DNA from: Methylacidiphilum infernorum V4
Lineage (GTDB): Bacteria > Verrucomicrobiota > Verrucomicrobiia > Methylacidiphilales > Methylacidiphilaceae
Assembly: GCF_000019665.1 (NCBI RefSeq)
Contig: NC_010794.1
Location: 1,612,001 to 1,676,000 of the forward strand
DNA length: 64,000 nucleotides
Reading direction: 5' to 3'
Made by a program: the position numbers and the translations under genes. The notes below the pieces were generated by a model. It worked only from the letters and a program-made list of their open reading frames with translations, was not told where the DNA came from and searched no databases. Numbering within the stretch: the first letter of the stretch is position 1; every line of letters starts with the position of its first letter. Below, piece after piece: positions 16,948 to 25,285 of this stretch.

Positions 16948-18468
16948 CTATAATAAAGCCTTGTTAACGGCATTTAAGTAAGCTTTTATGCTGGCTTCGA
17001 TCACATCGGTGGAAGCCGCTTTAGCCGTAACCAGTTTTTTCGAATCAAAATTGACCTTAACGGTGACTTCTCCGATGGCGTCTTTCCCTTCTGTAACGGA
17101 TTTGACTTCATATTCCACAAGATGCCCATGCTGGCCCGTAATTCGATCCACCGCTTTCATCGCAGCGTCCACTGCCCCATCTCCCGTACTGGCATCGACA
17201 AGGACTTCTTCTCCATGCCTCAATTTTATGGTGGCCATGGGAATCCCCCCACTACATACCGTTACGGCTACATATTCGAGTTCATAAGTCTCTTTTATTC
17301 TCGATATTTGACCTTCAACAAGAGAAACCAGGTCATCGTCGTAAATAAACTTTTTCTTATCTCCTATCTGTTTAAACTGGGAGAAAATGTTGTCGATCTC
17401 TTCCTTTTCTAATTCAAATCCGAGTATTTTCAGTCGATTCTCCAAGGCCGCTCTACCGCTGTGCTTGGTTAAAGGCAACTCGCTTTGCTCCCAACCGATG
17501 ATTTTCGGATCGATGATCTCGTAAGTTTCCCTTTTTTTCAGAATACCATCCTGGTGGATTCCTGCTGCATGGGCAAAAGCATTTTCTCCAACCACCGCTT
17601 TGTTTCGTTGAACCGCGAGCCCAGACATCCTGGAGACAAGCCTAGATGTCCTGAGAATTTCTTTAAGCTGGATGCCCGTCTCAATTTTGCCAAATGCATC
17701 GGGACGCGTATGCAAAGCCATGATGATTTCTTCAAGAGCAGCATTACCGGCTCTTTCGCCAATGCCGTTGATCGTCCCCTCCACTTGCCTCGCTCCAGCT
17801 TTTATAGCAGCCAAAGAATTGGAAACGGCCAGTCCCAAGTCATTATGGCAATGAACACTCACCACGACTTTATCAATATCTTGAACGTGATCAAAAAGAT
17901 AACGGATAAGAGAGGCAAACTCTTCGGGAACGGCATATCCCACCGTATCGGGAATATTGACGGTAGTCGCTCCCGCCTCTATGACTTTCTGAATAATCTT
18001 GGCCAAAAACTCGGGCTCGGTCCTTGAAGCATCTTCGGCGGAAAACTCGACGTCTTGAACATAGCGCTTCGCTAAACGCACCCCTTCTACAGCGATCCGC
18101 ACGATCTCCTCCTCGTCCTTGGCCAGCTTGAATCTCCGATGAATTTGAGAGGTGGCAAGAAAAACATGTATCCTTGCTGCATCTGCTGCTGCTTTTAAGG
18201 CTTCAGCTGCCGCTTCAATATCCTTCGGCAAGCACCTTGCAAGACCACAAATCTTTGGTCCCTTAACCTGGGCCGCTATTTCTGATACCGACTCGAAGTC
18301 TCCCTGGCTAATGACAGGGAACCCCGCCTCGATCACGTCCACTCCCAGCCGGGCTAATTGTTTGGCAACTTCCAACTTCTGCCTGGAGGTCATACTGGCT
18401 CCAGGACATTGTTCTCCATCTCTTAATGTTGTATCAAAGACAATGAGCCGATTAGCTGTCATCTCCAA
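16948..18468 (-). CDS. leuA: 2-isopropylmalate synthase
   Basis: Condenses acetyl-CoA with 2-ketoisovalerate, the first committed step to leucine. The N-terminal TIM barrel has FDTTLRDGEQCPG near residue 10, then EAGFP, VHCHNDLGLAVSNSLAAI with the metal-binding HxH, and NGIGERAGN. HAAGIHQDG follows, and the C-terminal regulatory domain (from ~390) would bind leucine for feedback control. It has 506 residues, the long bacterial form. TTG at 18468 lies 7 bases after AGAGG; ATG 18462 is also possible but has poor spacing. It is 34 bases downstream of ilvC in an ilvN-ilvC-leuA operon. Confidence 0.96.
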   Translation of the reverse strand: MEMTANRLIVFDTTLRDGEQCPGASMTSRQKLEVAKQLARLGVDVIEAGFPVISQGDFESVSEIAAQVKGPKICGLARCLPKDIEAAAEALKAAADAARIHVFLATSQIHRRFKLAKDEEEIVRIAVEGVRLAKRYVQDVEFSAEDASRTEPEFLAKIIQKVIEAGATTVNIPDTVGYAVPEEFASLIRYLFDHVQDIDKVVVSVHCHNDLGLAVSNSLAAIKAGARQVEGTINGIGERAGNAALEEIIMALHTRPDAFGKIETGIQLKEILRTSRLVSRMSGLAVQRNKAVVGENAFAHAAGIHQDGILKKRETYEIIDPKIIGWEQSELPLTKHSGRAALENRLKILGFELEKEEIDNIFSQFKQIGDKKKFIYDDDLVSLVEGQISRIKETYELEYVAVTVCSGGIPMATIKLRHGEEVLVDASTGDGAVDAAMKAVDRITGQHGHLVEYEVKSVTEGKDAIGEVTVKVNFDSKKLVTAKAASTDVIEASIKAYLNAVNKALL

Positions 18469-18502
18469 TGGTTAACCTCTCTTTTTAGCTGATTAGGGCT
18501 AG

Positions 18503-19531
18503 TTATTCATAAGCCGCTTGTACCCCATGAAGATTCTTTTTCTTCAACCAAGGGAAAAGGGCTCGAATTTCTGATCCCACTTTTTCAATCGGATGCTTAG
18601 CCCCTTCTTCCAGGAGTCTCTTGTAATTCGGTTTTCCTGCCTTTACCTCTTCAATCCACTTCTTTGCAAATTGACCATTTTGAATGTCTTCCAGAACCTG
18701 TTTCATGCGAGCTTTGACATGTTCGTCGATGATTTTAGGACCCACGGTAACATCACCCCACTTAGCGGTCTCGGATATAGAAAACCTCATTCCCGAAATG
18801 CCGGATTCGTATATTAAATCCACGATGAGTTTCATTTCATGCAGGCATTCGAAATAAGCCATTTCAGGAGAGTAACCTGCGCTAACCAATGTTTCAAAGC
18901 CAGCTGTAATCAAAGAAGTCAGTCCCCCACATAAAACGGCCTGTTCCCCGAAGAGGTCCGTCTCCGTTTCTTCTCTAAAAGTCGTCTCAATGACTCCTAC
19001 CCGTGTAGAGCCAATTCCTTTCGCCCAAGCCAAGGCGATGTCTCTTGCCTTTCCGCTTTGATCCTGATAAACAGCTATCAAGGAAGGAACTCCTCTTCCC
19101 TCGACAAACTCCCTTCTCACGATATGACCTGGACCTTTGGGGGCAACAAGGATGACGTCAACTCCAGGAGGAGGAACAACCAGTTTATAATGAATAACGA
19201 AACCATGGGCAAAACCTAAAGTTTTGCCTGGAGAAAGATAAGGAGCAATCTGAGCTGAATAAATTTCTGGAATGACAAGATCGGGCACGGCTAAAAAAAG
19301 GATATCGGCACTCTTCGCTACCTCGGCGCTGGGCAAAACCTCAAAGCCATATTTTCTGGCCACTTCTATAGATTTACTTTGCGGATACAGGCCGATGACT
19401 ACGTTAATGCCACTATCTTTTAAATTCAAAGCATGGGCATGTCCTTGCGAGCCAAACCCGATGACACCGACAGTCTTTCCTTTAAGCAGGGATAAATCAG
19501 CATCTTTATCGAGCAATACAGTTCTTGTCAT
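18503..19531 (-). CDS. ilvC: ketol-acid reductoisomerase (class I)
   Basis: Converts acetolactate or acetohydroxybutyrate to the dihydroxy acids of the valine/isoleucine route, using Mg2+ and NAD(P)H. The Rossmann part has [17 protein letters not shown]. The knotted domain has the metal ligands in [10 protein letters not shown], plus ECLHEMKLI and the [10 protein letters not shown] phrase. The length of 342 fits class I. The cofactor loop at residues 48-54 reads LYPQSKS: the common Arg/Lys of that loop is Tyr, and a common Gly is Gln. Cofactor preference should therefore not be assumed. It lies between ilvN and leuA. Confidence 0.96.
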   Translation of the reverse strand: MTRTVLLDKDADLSLLKGKTVGVIGFGSQGHAHALNLKDSGINVVIGLYPQSKSIEVARKYGFEVLPSAEVAKSADILFLAVPDLVIPEIYSAQIAPYLSPGKTLGFAHGFVIHYKLVVPPPGVDVILVAPKGPGHIVRREFVEGRGVPSLIAVYQDQSGKARDIALAWAKGIGSTRVGVIETTFREETETDLFGEQAVLCGGLTSLITAGFETLVSAGYSPEMAYFECLHEMKLIVDLIYESGISGMRFSISETAKWGDVTVGPKIIDEHVKARMKQVLEDIQNGQFAKKWIEEVKAGKPNYKRLLEEGAKHPIEKVGSEIRALFPWLKKKNLHGVQAAYE

Positions 19532-19657
19532 TTTGTTTTCTCCGGTAGCTGGGCTTTATTATAATAACAAGCCTCGATGTTTCTCAGAGTTTGTCAACCT
19601 CTTTCTTTAAGTTCCTCAACAACTTGCTTGTGAGGACAGTTCGTCTTTTTGCATGTT

Positions 19658-20131
19658 CTAAATCCTGGGCAAAGCGATTTTACCCGTGCGGCTTAAATCG
19701 AGTATTCCGAAATCCTGCATAAGAAAAATAAATTTCGAAATCTTGCTCTCGTCCCCCGTTACTTCAATGGTCATGTTCTTTGGCTCCACATCCACAATTT
19801 TCGCTCGAAAAATATCGCATATTTGCATCAGTTCCGCTCGACTCTTGTTGCCCGTTGCCACTTTCACCAATACCAGTTCCCTATCGATATATTCTCCATC
19901 TCTAAAGTCCTGGACCGCCAATACATCGATAAGCTTATTTAATTGTTTTGTTACCTGGTCCAAAACTTGGTCGTCTCCTTTTACAACGATGGTCATCCTA
20001 GAAATGGATTCATCATGGGTAGGTCCCACGTTAAGAGTATCGATATTAAAGCCCCTGCCGCTGAAAAGCTCGGCGATCCTTGTCAAAACCCCGAATCGAT
20101 TCGCAACCAAAATAGATAACGTATGTCTCAT
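19658..20131 (-). CDS. ilvN: acetolactate synthase small (regulatory) subunit
   Basis: The regulatory subunit that activates acetohydroxyacid synthase and carries valine feedback inhibition. The N-terminal ACT domain is complete: HTLSILVANRFGVLTRIAELF, the SGRGFNIDTLNVGPT phrase and ISRMTIVV. The C-terminal domain has ELVLVKV, RAKIVDV and TGDESKI. It has 157 residues, normal length. The catalytic subunit ilvB is not in this window, which is unusual since ilvB normally precedes this gene. It heads the ilvN-ilvC-leuA operon as seen here. Confidence 0.94.
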   Translation of the reverse strand: MRHTLSILVANRFGVLTRIAELFSGRGFNIDTLNVGPTHDESISRMTIVVKGDDQVLDQVTKQLNKLIDVLAVQDFRDGEYIDRELVLVKVATGNKSRAELMQICDIFRAKIVDVEPKNMTIEVTGDESKISKFIFLMQDFGILDLSRTGKIALPRI

Positions 20132-20196
20132 AGTACAAGCGCCTGGGTTAAGGAGAGTTCAAAACAGCAAAACAAAGCTCATTTACCTTATTGATC

Positions 20197-20225
20197 ATTA
20201 TAGATTCCGGCTTCAAACAGCTAAA
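20197..20225 (-). promoter_or_regulatory. possible promoter of ilvN operon
   Basis: On the minus strand a perfect TATAAT lies at 20202-20197, about 65 bases before the ilvN start. The matching -35 region (TTTAGC or nearby) is poor. Tentative. Confidence 0.3.
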
Positions 20226-20254
20226 AAATTCGTTTTTGTTAAACCAATAGCACA

Positions 20255-20530
20255 TCAACGAACGATAGAAAAATGAATATATTTGTCTTCTGGTTTTTCC
20301 CAAAGCCATTCCACGTGCGTAATACAGGATTTGAGATGGCTATGGGTTAACTCCCTAATGAAGTCTTTAATAGCCTGCTCTTCTCCCTCTACGATCAACT
20401 CGACTCTTCCATCCTTCAAGTTCCGCACCACTCCCCCAACATTGTAACGCTGGGCGATACTCCAAGCCGTAGCTCGAAATCCTACCCCTTGAACATGTCC
20501 ATAAAAACTAGTCTTTAGCCGTTTTTTCAC
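20255..20530 (-). CDS. acyP: acylphosphatase
   Basis: A small (91-residue) enzyme that hydrolyses acyl phosphates such as carbamoyl phosphate and acetyl phosphate. The signature GHVQGVGFRATAW holds the catalytic Arg, and GGVVRNLKDGRVELIVEG holds the catalytic Asn. It has the same fold as the N-terminal domain of HypF but is a stand-alone gene here. It precedes ilvN by about 120 bases on the same strand. No functional link between the two is evident. Confidence 0.93.
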   Translation of the reverse strand: MKKRLKTSFYGHVQGVGFRATAWSIAQRYNVGGVVRNLKDGRVELIVEGEEQAIKDFIRELTHSHLKSCITHVEWLWEKPEDKYIHFSIVR

Positions 20531-20894
20531 AACAAAGGATGTTTTAACCGCTAAAAGGGATTAATCCTCTTTCCCTACCTCATAAAAACTCAAAAATTAG
20601 GGTTTAACTAGAAGAATAAGATAACGAGGAATGGGCTGAATAAAAAATTTTTTTTGATTACTAGACAAGGATTGTAACCCTACCTTCCTTTTTCTATTCC
20701 CTATCTTGTCGATGCTAAAGTCTTCTTTTGGGTATATTCGTAAAACGGTCTAGAAATTTCCCTGGAGATTTCCAATTTTCTTTTAAAAAAGATTTTTTTT
20801 TCTAAAAATGGAGATCGCATCAAACTCCCTTTTGAACTATAAACAACCAACAGGAAAAGAGGTGAAAAACTTTCTGGATTAAGGCCAACACCCT
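20531..20894. other. AT-rich divergent intergenic region
   Basis: About 365 bases between divergent acyP and the hexosaminidase gene. It is A/T-rich with several long T-runs and must hold both promoters. I could not assign a confident -35/-10 pair, and I see no RNA gene or repeat. Confidence 0.5.
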
Positions 20895-22016
20895 ATGAAT
20901 GGATACTCTACTTCTACAAATGCTCTCCGCGATGGAGGAAGATTCCTCATCATAGGACTTCCCGGAGCCCACCTTTCCCAGGACCAGATTCAAACCATTC
21001 GCGAAATACAGCCTTCAGGATTCATTTTTTTTTCTAGGAACCTGGAGAATCCCCTTTCTTTCAGAAACCTTCTTGAGCAGTTAAGATCCCTGGTCGAGCA
21101 TGAACCCATCTTTGCAATTGACCAAGAAGGGGGAAGAGTCTCTAGGTTAAAAGCTTTTGGGAGCGAACCTCCCGGGGCAAAAGAACTGGGGGAAAAAGCT
21201 GACCTCGATCTTCTTAGAGAACATGGAGAACTGACGGGGAAGTTATTACGTCTTTTCGGTCTAAACTTTGACCTTGCTCCCGTACTCGATATGGACACGA
21301 GCGAGCGCGAGCATAATTCTTTGAAAGGACGATCTTTTGCCCCTGATCCTCAGGATGTCTCTCGTTTTGCCAAGGCCTTCATAGAAGGGTTAAAGTCCCA
21401 AGGGATTCTTTGCTGTGGAAAACATTTTCCCGGTTACAGCTTTGCCCAATGTGATCCTCACCTCGAATTACCCCAATCTTTTAAATCGAAAAAAGAACTC
21501 GAATCTTTTGAATGGATTCCCTTTAGAGCTCTTCAAAACTCCTGCGATAGCTTCATGATCGCCCACATCCGCAACTTCAACCTGGATCCTCAAGGCTTAC
21601 CTGCTACCCTATCTTCTCGGATGATTAGCATTATAAGGCAAGAATGGCAGTTTACTCAACTCCTCGTTTCCGATGATATAGACATGGGCGCCATCATCAA
21701 CCACTACTCCTTAAAAGATACCCTAGAATTATCTTTAAAAGCCGGTATAGACATTCTCCTTCTTTGTCATCGTTTCCATTTAGTTAGAGAAGCCGCTGCC
21801 ATTCTCAGTTCATTCCCCGAATCGATCAAGGAAGAAGCGGCTCAAAGAATCGAAAATTTCAGGAACCGTCTTGCCCCCCCTTTAGCTTTCTCACTAGAGC
21901 TATTTCAATCCATCGACCATGAAATCTACTCGCTTCGCGAAAAGGTTCTTGGGAAAGAAAGAGCAAAACAAAGATCTATAGAGGATGGGAAGCGATCACC
22001 CGTTGAAATTTATTGA
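20895..22016 (+). CDS. nagZ: beta-N-acetylhexosaminidase (GH3), NagZ-like
   Basis: A glycoside hydrolase of family 3 that would remove N-acetylglucosamine from muropeptides during cell-wall recycling in the cytoplasm. It shows SGFIFFSRN, FAIDQEGGRVSRL, the KHFPG motif near residue 177 with CDPH supplying the His of the Asp-His acid/base dyad, and SDDIDMGAI carrying the nucleophilic Asp near 257. No signal peptide is present. The family usually has Gly-His after KHFPG; here it is Tyr-Ser, so the flexible loop differs. It has 373 residues. It is followed about 90 bases later by the acyl-activating gene. Confidence 0.85.
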   Translation: MNGYSTSTNALRDGGRFLIIGLPGAHLSQDQIQTIREIQPSGFIFFSRNLENPLSFRNLLEQLRSLVEHEPIFAIDQEGGRVSRLKAFGSEPPGAKELGEKADLDLLREHGELTGKLLRLFGLNFDLAPVLDMDTSEREHNSLKGRSFAPDPQDVSRFAKAFIEGLKSQGILCCGKHFPGYSFAQCDPHLELPQSFKSKKELESFEWIPFRALQNSCDSFMIAHIRNFNLDPQGLPATLSSRMISIIRQEWQFTQLLVSDDIDMGAIINHYSLKDTLELSLKAGIDILLLCHRFHLVREAAAILSSFPESIKEEAAQRIENFRNRLAPPLAFSLELFQSIDHEIYSLREKVLGKERAKQRSIEDGKRSPVEIY

Positions 22017-22104
22017 AAATCATGTTATTCCATTGAATTTACCCTGGGATGAAGGTAAAATTTGGGGCTTCTATAAAATAGCTTAAGGTGCAAGGAATGA
22101 TCTC

Positions 22105-24279
22105 ATGGACTGGATAGGTAGGGAATGGATCCCCTCATCCCAAGGGGCATTGCTGCTGGTTTATACGGCAACTTTACAAGACCTTGAGGCTTTCGAGAAT
22201 AGCATTCCAAGGAAAACGGTCGTTGCTATAGGAGAACTGAAGGAAGTCAAAGAAGAACAGGTCCTTCTCAAGGGATATATTCCCCTTGAAAAGACTCCAA
22301 AAGAAGAGGCTATCCAGTGGGTGGAAGAAAAACTTCAAACTCATAGCTTGGTGGCCATTATCTTCCGCTTGACCCCATTTCCTGAAGGGACGGTGTCCAG
22401 TTTTCCCCGGGTTGTTCTTGATATCATAGAACATGTTCAATCCCTAATCATTCCCATCTGGATCGATTCTTTCTGGGCTCATTTTTTTAGTTCCGCCAAT
22501 GCCTATCCTCCTTCTAAAAGAATCCTTGTCGGCAGCCCAAAAATGCGCGATGAAGATTGGAAAGATTGGTTAAGAAAAAGCTTCTATGATCTCTCTTCTC
22601 AAGCTTTATCCCTCCAACCTGGGCTAGAAGAAAATATCGGCTGGCAAGCCTTGTATTATCTTAAACAGAAAAAAAATAGCCCTGTATTCATTGACGGATA
22701 TTCTCAGAAGCCCCTGACCGGTAAGCTGTTACTAGGGTTAGCCTTAAAAGTCGCCTCATGGATTTCTAAAAATGTCCCCGAGCCACGGGTGGGAGTCCTT
22801 TTGCCTATAGGAGCAGGAGCGGTGATTATCAACTTGGCGATCATTTTTGCAGGGAAGATCCCTGTCAATTTTAACATGACGGTGGGTTCTGCAATGAACC
22901 TTATTGCCGTTGAGCGATCAAAAGTAAAGACCTTGTTTAGTGCGAAAACATTGAGAGAAAAACTGCAAGATTTTCCGTGGCCTAAAAAAACGATTGAGAC
23001 GGAAAGTTTTCTCAAGTCCTTTTCCAAGGTTTCCTTGTTTTTTTCCATTTTTCTTGCGGATCTTTTACCCCCGAAAATCGTGGCTACTCTCTGGGGAATA
23101 CCCAGGCTCGGCGGAGAGAAAGAAGCCGTTTTGCTTTTTACCAGTGGCTCTTTTGGAGAACCCAAGGGGGTTCCCTTATCCCACAAAAACATCTTGGCCA
23201 ACATTGCCCAAATAAAAACCATCCTCTCGAGTATTCCCATTAAAAGATTACTCGGTGCGCTCCCCATTTTTCATAGCTTTGGTTCAACGACCTGTCTTTG
23301 GTGGCCCCTATTAGGAGGTCCCCTAACGATTAGCTACGTTAATCCCCTAGAAATAGAGAAGTTAGCCAGCCTCATCGAACAATACCAGATAGAACTCCTC
23401 ATCACCACCCCTACGTTTCTTCGTCAGTATTTTAAAAAAGTATCCCCGGAAAAACTCCGAAGTCTCAAAATCGTGATTACCGGATCAGAAAAGCTTCAAA
23501 GACAACTTGCAACCGATTTCGAATCGAAGTTCGGGGTCCCGGTTTGTGAAGGATATGGGACAACGGAAGCCTCTCCGGTTATTAGTTCGAATGTGATCGA
23601 TCCCTTCCAACCCTTGGGTTCTTTAGCCTATAATCAAAGGAACAGGCCGGGGAGCGTGGGGCAACTGGCTGCAGGCCTATCCATTCGCATATTTGATCCA
23701 GAGACACGCAAAGAACTCCCCCTTTCTTCTCGTGGAATATTAAGCTTTAAAGGGGCGAATATCTTCAGCGGTTACCTGGACGATCCCCTCCGGACGGCTG
23801 CTTCTTTTCAAGAAGGATGGTATTTAAGCGGGGATGTGGGTTCTATGGATAGCGATGGATTTCTTTACATTGAAGACAGGATTAATCGATTTTCTAAAAT
23901 CGGCGGTGAAATGGTCCCCCACGGAACTATTGAAGAAGGTTTGAGAAAAGGATTACAACAGGCAGTAGGAGAGGATGTCGAAATTGCCGTCGTCGGTATT
24001 CCTGATCTCAAAAAAGGAGAAACGCTCGTCGTCCTGATCAACAGAAAAGTTTACAACTGGCAAGTAAGAAAATGCTTGCTTGCGTTGGGTTTTTCTCGAC
24101 TTTGGATCCCCAAACGGGTTATCTACCTTGATTCTCTCCCCAAGACGCCGCTGGGTAAAGTCGACTACCAACGCTGCAAGATTATAGCATCCAAAGAAGA
24201 AATCGAGGCCCATTTGCCCTCTCAATCTCAAGACAAGGCCATCCCAGGTGAAGAAGAACCCAATCAAATCCAAGGATAA
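22105..24279 (+). CDS. Aas-like acyl-ACP/CoA synthetase with degenerate PlsC domain
   Basis: The C-terminal ~530 residues form an AMP-dependent acyl-activating enzyme: TSGSFGEPKG (phosphate loop) near 345, PIFHSFG, EGYGTTEASP near 480, SGDVGSMDSDGF, and the catalytic Lys in TPLGKVDY. The N-terminal ~190 residues look like the second half of a lysophospholipid acyltransferase: FPEGT at 92-96 and IIPIWID at 115-121, with the usual FW-IFS-like continuation. No HX4D acyltransferase motif is present. The layout resembles the 2-acyl-GPE acyltransferase/acyl-ACP synthetase Aas. It may recycle fatty acids into acyl-ACP, with the acyltransferase activity probably lost. Confidence 0.8.
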   Translation: MDWIGREWIPSSQGALLLVYTATLQDLEAFENSIPRKTVVAIGELKEVKEEQVLLKGYIPLEKTPKEEAIQWVEEKLQTHSLVAIIFRLTPFPEGTVSSFPRVVLDIIEHVQSLIIPIWIDSFWAHFFSSANAYPPSKRILVGSPKMRDEDWKDWLRKSFYDLSSQALSLQPGLEENIGWQALYYLKQKKNSPVFIDGYSQKPLTGKLLLGLALKVASWISKNVPEPRVGVLLPIGAGAVIINLAIIFAGKIPVNFNMTVGSAMNLIAVERSKVKTLFSAKTLREKLQDFPWPKKTIETESFLKSFSKVSLFFSIFLADLLPPKIVATLWGIPRLGGEKEAVLLFTSGSFGEPKGVPLSHKNILANIAQIKTILSSIPIKRLLGALPIFHSFGSTTCLWWPLLGGPLTISYVNPLEIEKLASLIEQYQIELLITTPTFLRQYFKKVSPEKLRSLKIVITGSEKLQRQLATDFESKFGVPVCEGYGTTEASPVISSNVIDPFQPLGSLAYNQRNRPGSVGQLAAGLSIRIFDPETRKELPLSSRGILSFKGANIFSGYLDDPLRTAASFQEGWYLSGDVGSMDSDGFLYIEDRINRFSKIGGEMVPHGTIEEGLRKGLQQAVGEDVEIAVVGIPDLKKGETLVVLINRKVYNWQVRKCLLALGFSRLWIPKRVIYLDSLPKTPLGKVDYQRCKIIASKEEIEAHLPSQSQDKAIPGEEEPNQIQG

Positions 24280-24300
24280 ACCGCTTGGGGAATGTCCTTC

Positions 24301-24855
24301 CTAGGGTTTGAGGCAATCTCTTAACTGTTTTCTCTTCTCCCACAATCTTTTGCCTCCACCGGGAGCCTGTTCATAGAGATGGTCGATCTCCGCCCCCTGT
24401 AATCCATGGATAGCCAAAAGCCGTTTTTCATAAAGCTCTACAATTTTCAAACTCACGGGCTTTTTTTTTATGTAGCCTAAGGCCTTTTCAAGAAGTATAA
24501 AACATTCCGGAAGCGGTGTTCTTTCCTCAGCCGTTTGGGCAATCAATTCAACAAAATAACTCGAGCAAAGCAAGGTTACCCAGTCCCTTCTCAAGGCAAG
24601 CATGGGATCGACAATCCGGTATTCTTTCAACAAGTAAAGATCGCTCCTTCTCGATACATAAAAAACAATTTCACATTCGTAAAAAAGATCGATAGGTGCA
24701 AAAGAAGCTGTTCCCGACTTTCTAGAGCCCTTGGCAAGGGTTTTTATACATCCCATTGGGCTGATCCAGTAAATAATCGTGCTCGTTTCAGAAAAAGGGT
24801 ATTTTCTAAAAGCAATAGCCGTGGTGGATAAAAGAGGACCAGAGTGTTTATCCAT
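24301..24855 (-). CDS. recO: DNA repair protein RecO, short form
   Basis: RecO helps load RecA in the RecFOR pathway. The N-terminal OB fold is recognisable (TTAIAFRKYPFSETSTIIYWIS, then KTLAKGSRKSG), followed by the helical domain with YFVELIAQ. ATG 24855 gives 184 residues, shorter than the ~240 of E. coli RecO. No cysteine zinc cluster is seen. The start overlaps the ybeY stop by 8 bases, so translation is coupled. It is the last gene of phoH-pgpH-ybeY-recO. The open frame extends further upstream inside ybeY but that part does not look like RecO. Confidence 0.8.
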   Translation of the reverse strand: MDKHSGPLLSTTAIAFRKYPFSETSTIIYWISPMGCIKTLAKGSRKSGTASFAPIDLFYECEIVFYVSRRSDLYLLKEYRIVDPMLALRRDWVTLLCSSYFVELIAQTAEERTPLPECFILLEKALGYIKKKPVSLKIVELYEKRLLAIHGLQGAEIDHLYEQAPGGGKRLWEKRKQLRDCLKP

Positions 24856-25285
24856 GGAATGCAGTCGATTGCAGTTTCTCCCAGGTCTTCTCCAGAATGG
24901 ATTCCTGCACCTGTTCCATCCGCTTCCTCTCCTCTTCTTTGTCATCATCCATACCACAAAGATGGAGCATCCCATGAATCCCATAAAGGAGGACTTCTTT
25001 CAATACAGCTATAGAGCGCTGCCTTGCTTCCTTTTCAGCCACCGAGGGACAAATTAAAATTTCACCATAATCGAAACTAATGACATCCGTAGGATGAGGA
25101 TCCCGAAAGAAAAGGTTATGCACTTCTCCCATTGTCTTCTCAGGTAAAAGGACGAAGTGGATTTTCTGAGGTAAGCGAGGCTGGTCAGCAATTAACTCCA
25201 CTGCCCATTTCCATCCCTTCCTTAGATCGGATAAGGGCAACGGCACCTCTTTCTGCAGGTTCTGGATCACTACTCGATTTTTCAA
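24848..25285 (-). CDS. ybeY: endoribonuclease YbeY
   Basis: A metal-dependent RNase needed for 16S rRNA 3-prime maturation and 70S quality control. PTDVISFDYGEILIC and the HGMLHLCGMD motif identify it. H104 and H108 are in place, but the third zinc ligand, a His in the usual GYDH, is Asp114 here (GMDD). TTG 25285 or GTG 25273 are the only plausible starts, and both lie about 90-100 bases inside the end of pgpH, an unusually long overlap. It has 145 residues, normal length. It overlaps recO by 8 bases. Confidence 0.9.
   Translation of the reverse strand: MKNRVVIQNLQKEVPLPLSDLRKGWKWAVELIADQPRLPQKIHFVLLPEKTMGEVHNLFFRDPHPTDVISFDYGEILICPSVAEKEARQRSIAVLKEVLLYGIHGMLHLCGMDDDKEEERKRMEQVQESILEKTWEKLQSTAFHG

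Noticed and set aside
17485-18027. 180-codon plus-strand frame inside leuA
   Set aside because: leuA is full-length and well conserved on the minus strand. The other frame has no recognisable domain.
19686-20276. 196-codon plus-strand frame over ilvN
   Set aside because: Antisense to a complete ilvN with ACT-domain motifs. Its composition is Ser/Thr-rich, as expected from the opposite strand.
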